From: Clostridia bacterium
GTDB taxonomy: Bacteria; Bacillota; Clostridia; Christensenellales; Borkfalkiaceae
Direction: 5' to 3'
DNA: 36,555 nt
NCBI GenBank assembly: GCA_017624285.1
Contig: JAGANI010000003.1
Location: 1-36,555, forward strand
Under the pieces are notes generated by a model that saw nothing but the letters and a program-made list of their open reading frames with translations, did no database searches and had not been told where the DNA came from. Position numbers and translations under genes: made by a program. Of the stretch, positions 9,109-17,146 are shown one piece after another (position 1 is the stretch's first letter; the number at the start of each line of letters is the position of its first letter).

Positions 9109-10335
9109 ATGAATAAAGATATTTTATTTAAGTATGCTGATTTAGTTATTAAAATGGGCGTAAGTTTACAAAAAAAACAACATTTAGAGATTTTATCCCC
9201 TACCGAGTGTGAGGAATTTGCCCTTATTTTAGCGGAAGCAGGCTACAAAAACGGCGCAAAACGCGTAAATATTACTTGGCGTAATGAAAAATTAAACCGT
9301 TTAACCTATACTTACGCTAAAGCGGAAGATTTAGAAATTATCCCCGACTATCTTATTAAAAGCAAAGAGTTTTTAATGGAAGAAAAGGCTTGCTATATAG
9401 TTATCGACGCGGATGATCCCGAGTGTTATAAAGGTTTAGATGAAGAAAAAATTACACGTCATCAAACGGCGTTATCAAAAGCGTTACGCCACTATAACGA
9501 CTGCGTTATGTCTAACGGTATAAGATGGTGTATTTGCGCAATCCCTAGCGAAAACTGGGCAAAGCTAGTATTCCCTAATAGTGAAAACGCTTATGACGAT
9601 TTATTTGAAGCTATACTTAAAACCATGCGGCTTAACGAGCCTGACCCTGTTAAAGCATGGAAAGACCACGTTGCTTTAATGAATAAGCACGCTAAGTTTT
9701 TAAACGACCATAAGTTTGAAAGTTTACTATTTAAAAGTGATAACGGAACTAACCTATCCGTTGGGCTTGCAGACGGCCATATTTGGATGCCTGCTGAAGA
9801 AAAGGCGCAAGACGGGGTTAATTTTATAGCAAATATGCCTACTGAAGAAATTTTTACCGCACCACATAAGTATAAAGTAAACGGCGTACTTAAAAACGCC
9901 TTACCACTATCTTACAACGGCAACTTAATTGACGGCTTTAGCATTGAATTTAAAGACGGCAAGATAGTAAATTACACTGCAGATAAAGGCTACGATACCT
10001 TAAAAGGTTTAATTGAAACGGACGAAGGCACGCATTACCTTGGCGAAGTTGCCTTGATAGGCAAAAACTCACCCATAGCGAAGTCCGGTTTACTTTATTA
10101 TAATACCCTTTTTGATGAAAACGCTAGTTGCCACTTGGCAATAGGTAAAGCATACCCCACCAACGTAGCTAACGGTGAAAAATTATCTATAAGCGAACTT
10201 GATAAGTTAGGTGTGAACGACTCTATCGAACACGTCGACTTTATGATAGGCACGTCCGATTTATCGGTTATCGGTATAGATAAAGACGGTAATAAAACGC
10301 CTATATTTACCGATGGAGACTGGTGTATCGACTAA
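9109..10335 (+). CDS. Aminopeptidase, family M29 (thermophilic type)
   Basis: A cytoplasmic metallo-aminopeptidase of family M29 (AmpS/AmpT/PepS group), which removes N-terminal residues from peptides using two Co or Zn ions. The family metal-ligand regions are present in order: NMPTEEIFTAPH, YLGEVALI, SCHLAIGKAYP and EHVDFMIGTSDLSV. I use the ATG giving MNKDILFKYADL: it matches the family N-terminus and gives 408 residues, the usual length, with a purine-rich AAAAGAG upstream. The earlier in-frame ATG at 9073 overlaps the predicted -10 region. The gene stands alone between a divergent operon and a convergent glycosidase, each side closed by a terminator. Confidence 0.93.
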   Translation: MNKDILFKYADLVIKMGVSLQKKQHLEILSPTECEEFALILAEAGYKNGAKRVNITWRNEKLNRLTYTYAKAEDLEIIPDYLIKSKEFLMEEKACYIVIDADDPECYKGLDEEKITRHQTALSKALRHYNDCVMSNGIRWCICAIPSENWAKLVFPNSENAYDDLFEAILKTMRLNEPDPVKAWKDHVALMNKHAKFLNDHKFESLLFKSDNGTNLSVGLADGHIWMPAEEKAQDGVNFIANMPTEEIFTAPHKYKVNGVLKNALPLSYNGNLIDGFSIEFKDGKIVNYTADKGYDTLKGLIETDEGTHYLGEVALIGKNSPIAKSGLLYYNTLFDENASCHLAIGKAYPTNVANGEKLSISELDKLGVNDSIEHVDFMIGTSDLSVIGIDKDGNKTPIFTDGDWCID

Positions 10336-10343
10336 AAATAATA

Positions 10344-10376
10344 AAAACAACGCATAACGTCATGCGTTGTTTTTTA
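10344..10376 (+). terminator. Terminator of the M29 aminopeptidase gene
   Basis: An AACAACGCAT/ATGCGTTGTT stem with a six-base loop is followed by a T-rich tract on the plus strand, 10 bases after the stop codon. Confidence 0.85.
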
Positions 10377-10383
10377 TTTTATA

Positions 10384-10412
10384 CAAAAAATTGCCCCCAA
10401 AATTGGGGGCAA
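10384..10412 (-). terminator. Terminator of the GH106-like glycosidase gene
   Basis: A TTGCCCCC/GGGGGCAA stem with a short AT loop is followed on the minus strand by six T residues. It lies back to back with the terminator of the convergent aminopeptidase gene. Confidence 0.87.
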
Positions 10413-10421
10413 GATTATTTT

Positions 10422-10455
10422 AAGGAACAAAGATGTTTTAAGGAACAAAGGTGTA
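10422..10455. repeat. Short tandem duplication at the end of the glycosidase gene
   Basis: The last codons and stop of the glycosidase gene (minus strand CTTTGTTCCTTAA) are repeated almost exactly 18 bases downstream. If the real stop mutated, the copy would restore almost the same C-terminus (T/I-F-V-P-stop). Confidence 0.75.
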
Positions 10456-13400
10456 TAACTTATCAACTTGCTCTTTTGCTAACTCGTAATCGATTTTTTC
10501 AATCATAGGACTGCTAATAATGCCTTGTGGTCTTAATAAATACTCAAAAGCAAATTCGTTATAGTGGTTACCACCGAAAGCGTCAGGACCGATACCAAGC
10601 GCGACATAATCGAGATTTAAGTGGTGCAATACGCTAAAGGTATTATATCTATTACCATATACAAGATAGCTAATCTTGTGCGCGCCTTTAGTTAACTTAA
10701 CCTTTAAGTTGTACGGCTTTAACACGATATTACCGGCTTCTTGACCATCTACGAATACCTTTACAAATGCGCCGTTAAACGCCGTAACGGTAATTAAATA
10801 TTCGCCGTCGGCATCTGCAACGTAGTCGGTATTGTACTTTAAGTTACCACCGTAAAACGGTAAGCCTTGAACTTCGTACCCACCAAAGCCTATAACGTTA
10901 CTCTTTTTAACGATAGTTTGTTTTGGACCTTGAACTTTAACGTCAAAATCACCCAAAATATAGCAAGGTTCGATATAATCCCTCGCGCCGTATGGCAAGG
11001 TTACAATAAGGACGTTTTCACCTTTTTTGATTTTTGGCAATACTAGTTTACTGATACACTTATCAGCCCACCAACCGTCGTAAACTTTATTAAGGGGTTT
11101 ACCGTTGAAGGTTATTGTAGATTTATCAGCGTCTTCAATCGCTAAAAACGCGCCTTTATAGGAAATATCCGAGTAGAATTTGTACGAAACCGTAATCGTG
11201 TGCGCAGGTGGCGCATCGGGCATAACCCATGGTTGACACGCTGCCGACGGATAGTTGAAGTCTTTTTTAGCTTTGCTACTTAAATTTATAACGTACTCGT
11301 TTTCCTGCCAGTCGCCGTCGTCGTAACGATATACGCCCTGGTCTAATAAAACTACGTTATAATCTTCCCTTTCGTACGGAACGACGTCTAAATAACGGAA
11401 GGGTTTAGAATAAACTTCTTTATACTTATCCACCTTAACGGGGTCGGATTTTGCAGTAAGTTTTATTAAAACACTATCGCTACCGTATACGGCTTTTTTA
11501 ATTATCGTCCAGCCGTTATCGTAAACGTAATCTAAGGGTAAAATTTCGCCAGTCATGGTATTATACTCGATAGGGGTATATTCGCCCTTGACTTTTATCT
11601 TTTTCTTCCTACCATAGGCAACGTACTTACCGTCGTAATCATCGTGCTTTTTTAAGCCGTGTGCTAAAAATAACCACTTACAATCGGTATCTTCCCTCAT
11701 CTGATAGATAAGGTCATAACAATGTTTGCCTTCTTCGTTTTCGATATAAACGGTCCTAAACGGTTCTACCGCATTGATAATTTCATACTCGTTAAACTCT
11801 ATTAGTTTTGCTTTTGCCGTTAAGGTTTGGCACTTATCGCACTCTATAGCGTCAACGCATTTTGGCGCGTGGTCTAACATAATAACGCTACCGCCAGCAT
11901 CAGCAAACGCGTTTAATAAGTTAAGGGTGTTTTCCCTAATAGTATCAAGCGCAGGCATAATCACCGCATCGTAACTCATTTGACCGATTTTTAAAGTCTT
12001 GCCGGCTTCTACCTTTTGGTTTAAGATATCTGCTTCCGAAATAAAATCAAAATCGATACAGTTAAATAATAAAATATTAGTTAACTCTTCAAAATGCTTA
12101 TCGATGATGTCTTTTTTCTTGCTGTTGTTGGTAGTAAAGTGTAACCAGTAAGTTTCGATAGGATGAACAACCGCAACCTTACAAATAGGTTTACCACGCG
12201 TAAGCGCCGTACATACCCTAGAGAAGTGATCTTCTATAATACCATATTGCTTGTGCCATGGGATTTGATAGTTTATTGAAGCAGGATAATCACGCTTGGC
12301 TTTGCCCTTCATAGATACCCAGCTTAAGTGGGGAACTCTTAAAGTAACGCCTAACGCCATTTGCCAATCGCCTTGATGTTTGTGGTCGGCAAAATCAAAG
12401 TCCCAGTTGGTAACGCCGTAAAGCTCGGTAAGCATGCCTTCTTTACCGTATTGACGTACGATTGATTGAACTTGCTTAGCAGTATTAAACTCGTGCGCGT
12501 CGTGTAATAAATCTATACCGGGTATGCCGTAATGCTTATAGTTACGCATACACTCCCCAACGGAGTTAGTTTGCGTCCACAAAGTAGGCTCTTGCATAAG
12601 ATGTCCGGTAAGGGGTAAATTGTTGTTATCACACCAGTTGCCTAAAGTTTCGTTAAAACCTAAGCGAAAACGCTCTGCAGTATAGTCGTGGAAGTCGTAT
12701 CTCGCCTTAGAAATTTTATTGCCCTCTAAATCCCAAAAAACCTCGGGAAGTTTATCTAAAATATTATAGCCTTTTGTTTTGATAAAGTCGTCCTCAAAAT
12801 CGACTGACCACGCCCTAGAAACTTCTTGTTTAGAGAAAGGCTCTTTTAATACCGAACCCATAGAAAATTGCGGTTCATCCGTAAAGATAGTAGGGCAAGT
12901 TTTACCAAACTCATCCCCAACCTTTGATTTAAACTTTTCGTGCGTGACGTTGATAAACTCGTTAATCGCTTCTTTATTAAAAACGTCTACATAGCTTTGC
13001 TTATTCATCCTGTCGGAGTTTTCAGCCGTATGTAAATAAACGTACTTTTTAATACCGGAGGCTGTATCGTCTTTGCCGATACGTTTATACGAAACAAGTT
13101 CACCATTAACGTTTAAGTTGATATCGTAAGCTGCTAAAAATACTAATTTACCCGTATCTATAGACTCTTTTAAAGAAACTGTTTCTTTATATTCTTCTGA
13201 AAGGATAATTTTACGTTGACGATATTTTTGATGCTTTGTTACGTAACCACCTGCAAAGCCTGAAGGCCAAGTGTCCTCATCGTATAAATAAGCCTTCATA
13301 TCCATTTCTTTAGCCTTATCTACACAAGATTTAATTAAATCTAAATACTCGTCGGATAAATATTTGGTTGCCATACCAGCACGCACGTGCATGTGGAAAC

Positions 13401-13560
13401 CACCTAAGCCCATATCTTTAAAATTTTCTATCTGCCATAAAAGGTCGTCTTTATCTAATTTACAGTTCCAAGCCCAAAACGGCGCACCCCTGAACTCGCA
13501 AGTAGGGTTTTTAAATAAAGCGTCGTCTAAAGTCTTGCTTTTACTTTTATCGTATAACAT
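10438..13560 (-). CDS. Large GH106-like glycoside hydrolase (alpha-L-rhamnosidase-like)
   Basis: A 1040-residue glycoside hydrolase of the family usually annotated as glycosyl hydrolase or GH106-like alpha-L-rhamnosidase. The N-terminal catalytic TIM-barrel region opens with FRGAPFWAWNCKLD and continues with MGLGGFHMHVRAG, AYLYDEDTWPSGFAGG, PTIFTDEPQF and TGHLMQEPTLWTQT. These acidic motifs are candidates for catalytic and metal-binding residues. The last 300 residues look like beta-sandwich carbohydrate-binding (galactose-binding-like) domains. There is no signal peptide or membrane segment, so it probably acts in the cytoplasm on imported oligosaccharides. It starts at an ATG with a perfect AGGAGG. 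It is a single-gene unit with its own promoter and terminator. The exact sugar cannot be read from the sequence. Confidence 0.82.
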   Translation of the reverse strand: MLYDKSKSKTLDDALFKNPTCEFRGAPFWAWNCKLDKDDLLWQIENFKDMGLGGFHMHVRAGMATKYLSDEYLDLIKSCVDKAKEMDMKAYLYDEDTWPSGFAGGYVTKHQKYRQRKIILSEEYKETVSLKESIDTGKLVFLAAYDINLNVNGELVSYKRIGKDDTASGIKKYVYLHTAENSDRMNKQSYVDVFNKEAINEFINVTHEKFKSKVGDEFGKTCPTIFTDEPQFSMGSVLKEPFSKQEVSRAWSVDFEDDFIKTKGYNILDKLPEVFWDLEGNKISKARYDFHDYTAERFRLGFNETLGNWCDNNNLPLTGHLMQEPTLWTQTNSVGECMRNYKHYGIPGIDLLHDAHEFNTAKQVQSIVRQYGKEGMLTELYGVTNWDFDFADHKHQGDWQMALGVTLRVPHLSWVSMKGKAKRDYPASINYQIPWHKQYGIIEDHFSRVCTALTRGKPICKVAVVHPIETYWLHFTTNNSKKKDIIDKHFEELTNILLFNCIDFDFISEADILNQKVEAGKTLKIGQMSYDAVIMPALDTIRENTLNLLNAFADAGGSVIMLDHAPKCVDAIECDKCQTLTAKAKLIEFNEYEIINAVEPFRTVYIENEEGKHCYDLIYQMREDTDCKWLFLAHGLKKHDDYDGKYVAYGRKKKIKVKGEYTPIEYNTMTGEILPLDYVYDNGWTIIKKAVYGSDSVLIKLTAKSDPVKVDKYKEVYSKPFRYLDVVPYEREDYNVVLLDQGVYRYDDGDWQENEYVINLSSKAKKDFNYPSAACQPWVMPDAPPAHTITVSYKFYSDISYKGAFLAIEDADKSTITFNGKPLNKVYDGWWADKCISKLVLPKIKKGENVLIVTLPYGARDYIEPCYILGDFDVKVQGPKQTIVKKSNVIGFGGYEVQGLPFYGGNLKYNTDYVADADGEYLITVTAFNGAFVKVFVDGQEAGNIVLKPYNLKVKLTKGAHKISYLVYGNRYNTFSVLHHLNLDYVALGIGPDAFGGNHYNEFAFEYLLRPQGIISSPMIEKIDYELAKEQVDKLYTFVP

Positions 13561-13596
13561 AATTAACCTCCTAACGGTTTAATTTATTTTTATTAT

Positions 13597-13625
13597 ATTG
13601 TATCATACGGATTTAGCATTTTCAA
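13597..13625 (-). promoter_or_regulatory. Promoter of the GH106-like glycosidase gene
   Basis: On the minus strand, -35 TTGAAA (13620-13625) and extended -10 TGATACAAT (-10 hexamer 13597-13602) are 17 bases apart. A strong AGGAGG ribosome binding site at 13567-13572 follows. Confidence 0.82.
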
Positions 13626-13631
13626 GTAACG

Positions 13632-13706
13632 TTTTAGCGATTTTGTATTTATTTTACTGAACTTTTAGCGATTTTGTATTTACTTTACTGACCTTTTTAG
13701 CGAAAT
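13632..13706. repeat. 31-base intergenic tandem repeat, about 2.4 copies
   Basis: The unit starting TTTTAGCGATTTTGTATTTA occurs at 13632 and 13663 with one mismatch in the unit body, and a third partial copy (TTTTAGCGA) begins at 13695. It lies directly upstream of the glycosidase promoter and downstream of the acyl-operon terminator. Function unknown; it could be an operator array for the glycosidase or slipped-strand duplication. Confidence 0.75.
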
Positions 13707-13707
13707 T

Positions 13708-13745
13708 CTATTTTTTAAAAATAAAAAGCGGGCGACCGCTTTTTA
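13708..13745 (-). terminator. Terminator of the acyl-carrier operon
   Basis: A perfect 9-base stem AAAAAGCGG/CCGCTTTTT with a tetraloop overlaps the stop codon of the YgjP-like gene. It continues into a T-rich tract on the minus strand. Confidence 0.82.
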
Positions 13746-14432
13746 ATAAGAAGTATTATAATTTTTTAATATGTTTTTTTGCATTTTATAATCTGGGCAA
13801 ACGGTTTTAAGTACGCTATAAAACCTATTAGAGTGGTTAGGCACTACCAAATGACTAAGCTCGTGATATATTACGTACCTTAAAACGCTAATGGGATATT
13901 TAACTAAATTAGCGTTTAAAGTAATAATTTTTTTTGTTACGTGGCAAGTACCCCAACGTGATTTTAATAGCCTAATTTTTAACTCAGGAAATGGTATTTT
14001 ACATACGTTAAAATTATTATAACAATCTACAAGCGTATTATAAAAAACGTCCTTACTAACGCTTAATAAAAACCTATCTAAAAGTTGTTTTATATCAGAA
14101 TCTTCTTTATAACAAACCGTTAGCGTGTTATTAATTATTGCAGCGTTGTTTTTGCTTGATTTTTGCAAAACAACGGGGTACGTAGTATCAAAAATCTTAA
14201 TTTTATCTAAACTAGTTAGTTCCGTTTTAGGTGTAGCTTTAATTAAAGATTTACATATAAAACCTTGTTTAGAAATAATAAAATCTTCCACCCTGCTTAT
14301 TGGCGTACGATTTGGTGCGGTAACGCTAATATCACCTGATTTTGAAATTCTAATATAGATATTTTTAATATTTTTTGCGGTATAATCGTACGATATACTG
14401 CTACCATCTGAAAAAGTTAAAAAGCGTTTCAT
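13743..14432 (-). CDS. YgjP-like (DUF45) zinc metallopeptidase-like protein
   Basis: A 229-residue protein of the YgjP/DUF45 group (WLM/SprT-like zincin fold). It has the zinc site HELSH (H190, E191, H194) with a third likely ligand His200 in PNHSNRF, and the family motif SRWGTC at 158-163 followed by ITLNANLVKYP. Its ATG overlaps the stop codon of the LRAT-PPTase gene by one base (TAATG), and the operon terminator overlaps its own stop codon, so it is the last gene of the acyl-carrier operon. No substrate is known for most family members. Whether it takes part in the lipid pathway or only shares the transcript cannot be told from the sequence. Confidence 0.85.
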   Translation of the reverse strand: MKRFLTFSDGSSISYDYTAKNIKNIYIRISKSGDISVTAPNRTPISRVEDFIISKQGFICKSLIKATPKTELTSLDKIKIFDTTYPVVLQKSSKNNAAIINNTLTVCYKEDSDIKQLLDRFLLSVSKDVFYNTLVDCYNNFNVCKIPFPELKIRLLKSRWGTCHVTKKIITLNANLVKYPISVLRYVIYHELSHLVVPNHSNRFYSVLKTVCPDYKMQKNILKNYNTSY

Positions 14433-15433
14433 TAAAGATTATGAATATCGCCAAAAGTATCTATTAAAGATATTTTAGCGTCCTTGCAAGAAATTGATAA
14501 ATAAAACGGTTTATCATTTGCTATATATTTTTTACTTATAAAAGTGTTAACGTTGCTTTCTATTAAACTAGGCTTAAAAACGTCGCCGTTTTTCATCTTA
14601 AAAATACTTTCTTTAACAGTCCAAAGTCTCGCTAAATAATCGGCTTTATCGCAATCTGGCAAAGCAGAATACTCGCTAATCTCGCTATCGGTTAAAATTT
14701 TATCCTTAAGATAAAAAAAACGCTCGTCATCTAAAAACTCAATATCTACGCCAACGGGGTTTTTTGCTACGGCAACGGCTAATACGTTTTTACTATGAGT
14801 GAGTGAAAAATTAAACCCGTCTGCCACCCATTTAGCGTTTTGTTTGGAAAATTTTACCTTTTTTATAGGCAAATCTTTTTTATCACAAAGAATTTTTTCC
14901 AACAACTTCCAAACGTAAAACTTTTCTTCTTTGACCTTTAAGTTAGTAACGGCATCAATCTCTTTTTTGCGTTCTTTTGGATAAATACTTTTATTAGTAT
15001 CAAACGGAAAAGTACTTAAATACACGTAAACGTATGGTCTATTTTTAAAAGCATCTTTTACCGCATCGATTTGTGATGATTTAGCCTCGTTAAAAAGACA
15101 CTCGTAACAAAAATGCTCGCAATTATTGTGCAAAATATCGTATCCACCCACTCCTATTTTAGAACGCGCGAAGTTTACAACGTCCGTAAAAGAACGGGCT
15201 TTTTTTGCTTCTTTTTTATCAAGAAAACCGACTTCTAAAAAACCACCTGCGGTAAAAACGGCTTCATCACTAGTTAAAACTTTTATATCTGACTGAACGA
15301 ATTTAAAATTTACCGGTGGTAAACCAAACTGGATAATTTCGTCCTCGCTAACGTATATGCCGTAGTGATAAATTTCGCCTAATTTTACCCTGACGGGCGC
15401 GCCAAAATAAGGCTCGTCAAAAGACCACTTCAT
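14432..15433 (-). CDS. LRAT-domain / 4'-phosphopantetheinyl transferase fusion
   Basis: This 333-residue protein joins two unrelated domains. Residues 1 to about 130 match the LRAT (NlpC/P60 superfamily) acyltransferase/phospholipase domain: the catalytic His23 in YHYGIYV and the hallmark NCEHF with Cys105. Residues from about 170 to 333 are an Sfp-type phosphopantetheinyl transferase with SLTHS (210-214), GVDIE (228-232, magnesium ligands) and WTVKES (271-276). The second half should convert apo-carrier proteins to the holo form with coenzyme A; the first half could move acyl groups through a Cys thioester. It starts 1 base after the carrier-protein gene with no clear ribosome binding site, which points to translational coupling. 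I am confident of both domains. A shared reaction is inference. Confidence 0.87.
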   Translation of the reverse strand: MKWSFDEPYFGAPVRVKLGEIYHYGIYVSEDEIIQFGLPPVNFKFVQSDIKVLTSDEAVFTAGGFLEVGFLDKKEAKKARSFTDVVNFARSKIGVGGYDILHNNCEHFCYECLFNEAKSSQIDAVKDAFKNRPYVYVYLSTFPFDTNKSIYPKERKKEIDAVTNLKVKEEKFYVWKLLEKILCDKKDLPIKKVKFSKQNAKWVADGFNFSLTHSKNVLAVAVAKNPVGVDIEFLDDERFFYLKDKILTDSEISEYSALPDCDKADYLARLWTVKESIFKMKNGDVFKPSLIESNVNTFISKKYIANDKPFYLSISCKDAKISLIDTFGDIHNL

Positions 15434-15434
15434 A

Positions 15435-15683
15435 CTAAAGATTTTCTTTTATATAATCTACTACGTCTTTTACCGTGTTAAAGTCGGAAAAATCCGCATC
15501 GGATAAGTCTACGCCGAAACTTTCTTCAATAGCGATAACTATATAAAGCAAGCCGACCGAATTAAGCCCTAAATCGGTGCGTAAATCGCTTGACTCTGTA
15601 CATGTGTTAATAGCGTCAGCGCTATCGGGCATGGCGAAAACCATAATATCTTTTAACTTTGCAATAATTTCTTGTCTATCCAT
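15435..15683 (-). CDS. Free acyl carrier protein
   Basis: An 82-residue acidic four-helix carrier protein. The phosphopantetheine attachment site is Ser42 in DLGLNSVGLL, the usual D-x-G-x-x-S context, followed by IAIEESFGVDLSD and the family C-terminal pattern TVKDVVDYI. It sits between an adenylating ligase (8 bases upstream) and the phosphopantetheinyl transferase fusion (1 base downstream). It is therefore probably a dedicated carrier for this operon and not the housekeeping AcpP, which normally lies with fatty-acid synthesis genes. The loaded acid is unknown. Confidence 0.93.
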   Translation of the reverse strand: MDRQEIIAKLKDIMVFAMPDSADAINTCTESSDLRTDLGLNSVGLLYIVIAIEESFGVDLSDADFSDFNTVKDVVDYIKENL

Positions 15684-15691
15684 AATTAAAA

Positions 15692-17146
15692 CTACTCTAT
15701 AATAATTTTTGTCGCGCGCTTATGTGATACTTGCGCGTTATTTAATTTGTTAACTTCGTTAAAAACTTCTTCCTTGGTTAAACTGATACCCTTACGGGGT
15801 AATATTTTTAACGCTAATATAGAATTGTTTTGCTCGTCAACGTCTTCATAAGCGATGGCGTTTTCAACAAAATCAAGTTTCTTAAACACGTCTTCAATAG
15901 TGGACGGGGTAACGTTTTCACCATTAGATAGAATAATAATGTTCTTCTTCCTACCGGTTATATAAATATAGCCTTCGTCGTCCACACGGACTAAATCACC
16001 CGTTTTGAAATAACCGTCGCTAAAAGCCGATAAATTTTCTTCAGGCTCGTCAAAGTAGCCACTAAAAAGATTATCTCCCTTAAGTAAAAGTTCACCATCA
16101 ACAATTTTTAATTGTTGGTTGAAAAACGGTAACCCTACGGATGTTGGACGGTTGATTGAATCGTAATTGCCACTGACTAAATTGCTTGATTCCGTCAACC
16201 CGTAGCCTGGGTAAACACTGATGCCGTAAGCGTTAAAGCCGTTTACGATTTCTGGCGAAACAGCGCTACCACCACAAATGATATATTTTAAGTTAGTACC
16301 TAAAATTTTTGCGCCAAACCTAGTTGCAAGTTTAAGTATCATCTCTGCCAAAGCAGGCACTAAAACCAAATACGAAGGTGCAAAAGCGGGTATAGACTTA
16401 TATAAAGTTGCCATATTAGAACAAAAATACACCGCGCCACCTACGTAGATTGGCGATAAAAAGTTACGTATCAAACCAAATACGTGTGATAAGGGTAAAA
16501 CCAAAAAATATCTTTGATTAAATACTTCTTTAAGACCTAAACAGCCGTTTAACGCGCCTTGAGCGATTGCGCCAGAAGATAAAAGCGCACCCTTTAATTT
16601 ACCACTTACCCCACCCGTAAAGATTATCGTTACGACGTCTTCTTTTTGGGCTTTAACGGAAGGCTTGTAGCCAGCAATATCAAAACTAGTTAAAACGGTT
16701 AAACCATCAAACAAATCTAATTTTGGGGCTAATTTAGCGGTTGTTAAAACAATATTTAACCCAAAACGATTGACCGCCCAAGAAAGCTCGTCATCGCTAT
16801 AATAATCAGGGATAATTACAGCCGTTGCCGATAGCGTTACGACTGCCAAATACCAAACGGCAAAATCAGTGCAAGTGTTAATAAAAACACCTACACGTTC
16901 CCCTTTTTTTACGCCGTTTTGTGATAAAACTAGCCTTGCTTTACCAACGGCTAAGTCAAGTTCACGATAGGTGTATTTGTTAAGGTTGTCTTGCACGGCT
17001 AAACAGTCTGAAAAACGCTCTTTAACGTCCTCCCACATATCGGTAAGGGTGTCGTACTTAACTAGACCGTCGATACCACTATCGTCTATAAAATTTTTAA
17101 AAACCCCGCTACGAGAAGTGGCGGGAATTTTATTATTATTTTGCAT
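15692..17146 (-). CDS. AMP-forming acyl ligase (stand-alone), A10 lysine missing
   Basis: A 484-residue member of the adenylate-forming (ANL) superfamily. Motifs run in order: P-loop A3 FTGGVSGKLKG (176-186, degenerate), HVFG (221-224), A5 PGYGLTES (313-320), A7 KTGDL (381-385), A8 GRKKNIIILSNGENVTP. It should activate a carboxylic acid as an acyl-adenylate and pass it to the neighbouring carrier protein. The chain stops at HKRATKIIIE, where family members normally go on to the A10 motif with its catalytic lysine, so A10 seems absent. The start is the ATG at 17146, 4-7 bases after a strong AAGGAAG. This overlaps the upstream acyltransferase gene by 11 bases. Confidence 0.88.
   Translation of the reverse strand: MQNNNKIPATSRSGVFKNFIDDSGIDGLVKYDTLTDMWEDVKERFSDCLAVQDNLNKYTYRELDLAVGKARLVLSQNGVKKGERVGVFINTCTDFAVWYLAVVTLSATAVIIPDYYSDDELSWAVNRFGLNIVLTTAKLAPKLDLFDGLTVLTSFDIAGYKPSVKAQKEDVVTIIFTGGVSGKLKGALLSSGAIAQGALNGCLGLKEVFNQRYFLVLPLSHVFGLIRNFLSPIYVGGAVYFCSNMATLYKSIPAFAPSYLVLVPALAEMILKLATRFGAKILGTNLKYIICGGSAVSPEIVNGFNAYGISVYPGYGLTESSNLVSGNYDSINRPTSVGLPFFNQQLKIVDGELLLKGDNLFSGYFDEPEENLSAFSDGYFKTGDLVRVDDEGYIYITGRKKNIIILSNGENVTPSTIEDVFKKLDFVENAIAYEDVDEQNNSILALKILPRKGISLTKEEVFNEVNKLNNAQVSHKRATKIIIE

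Noticed and set aside
10323..10508. Small gene overlapping the two convergent 3' ends
   Set aside because: The 61-codon frame runs through both terminators and the tandem duplication, has no ribosome binding site and a low-complexity product.
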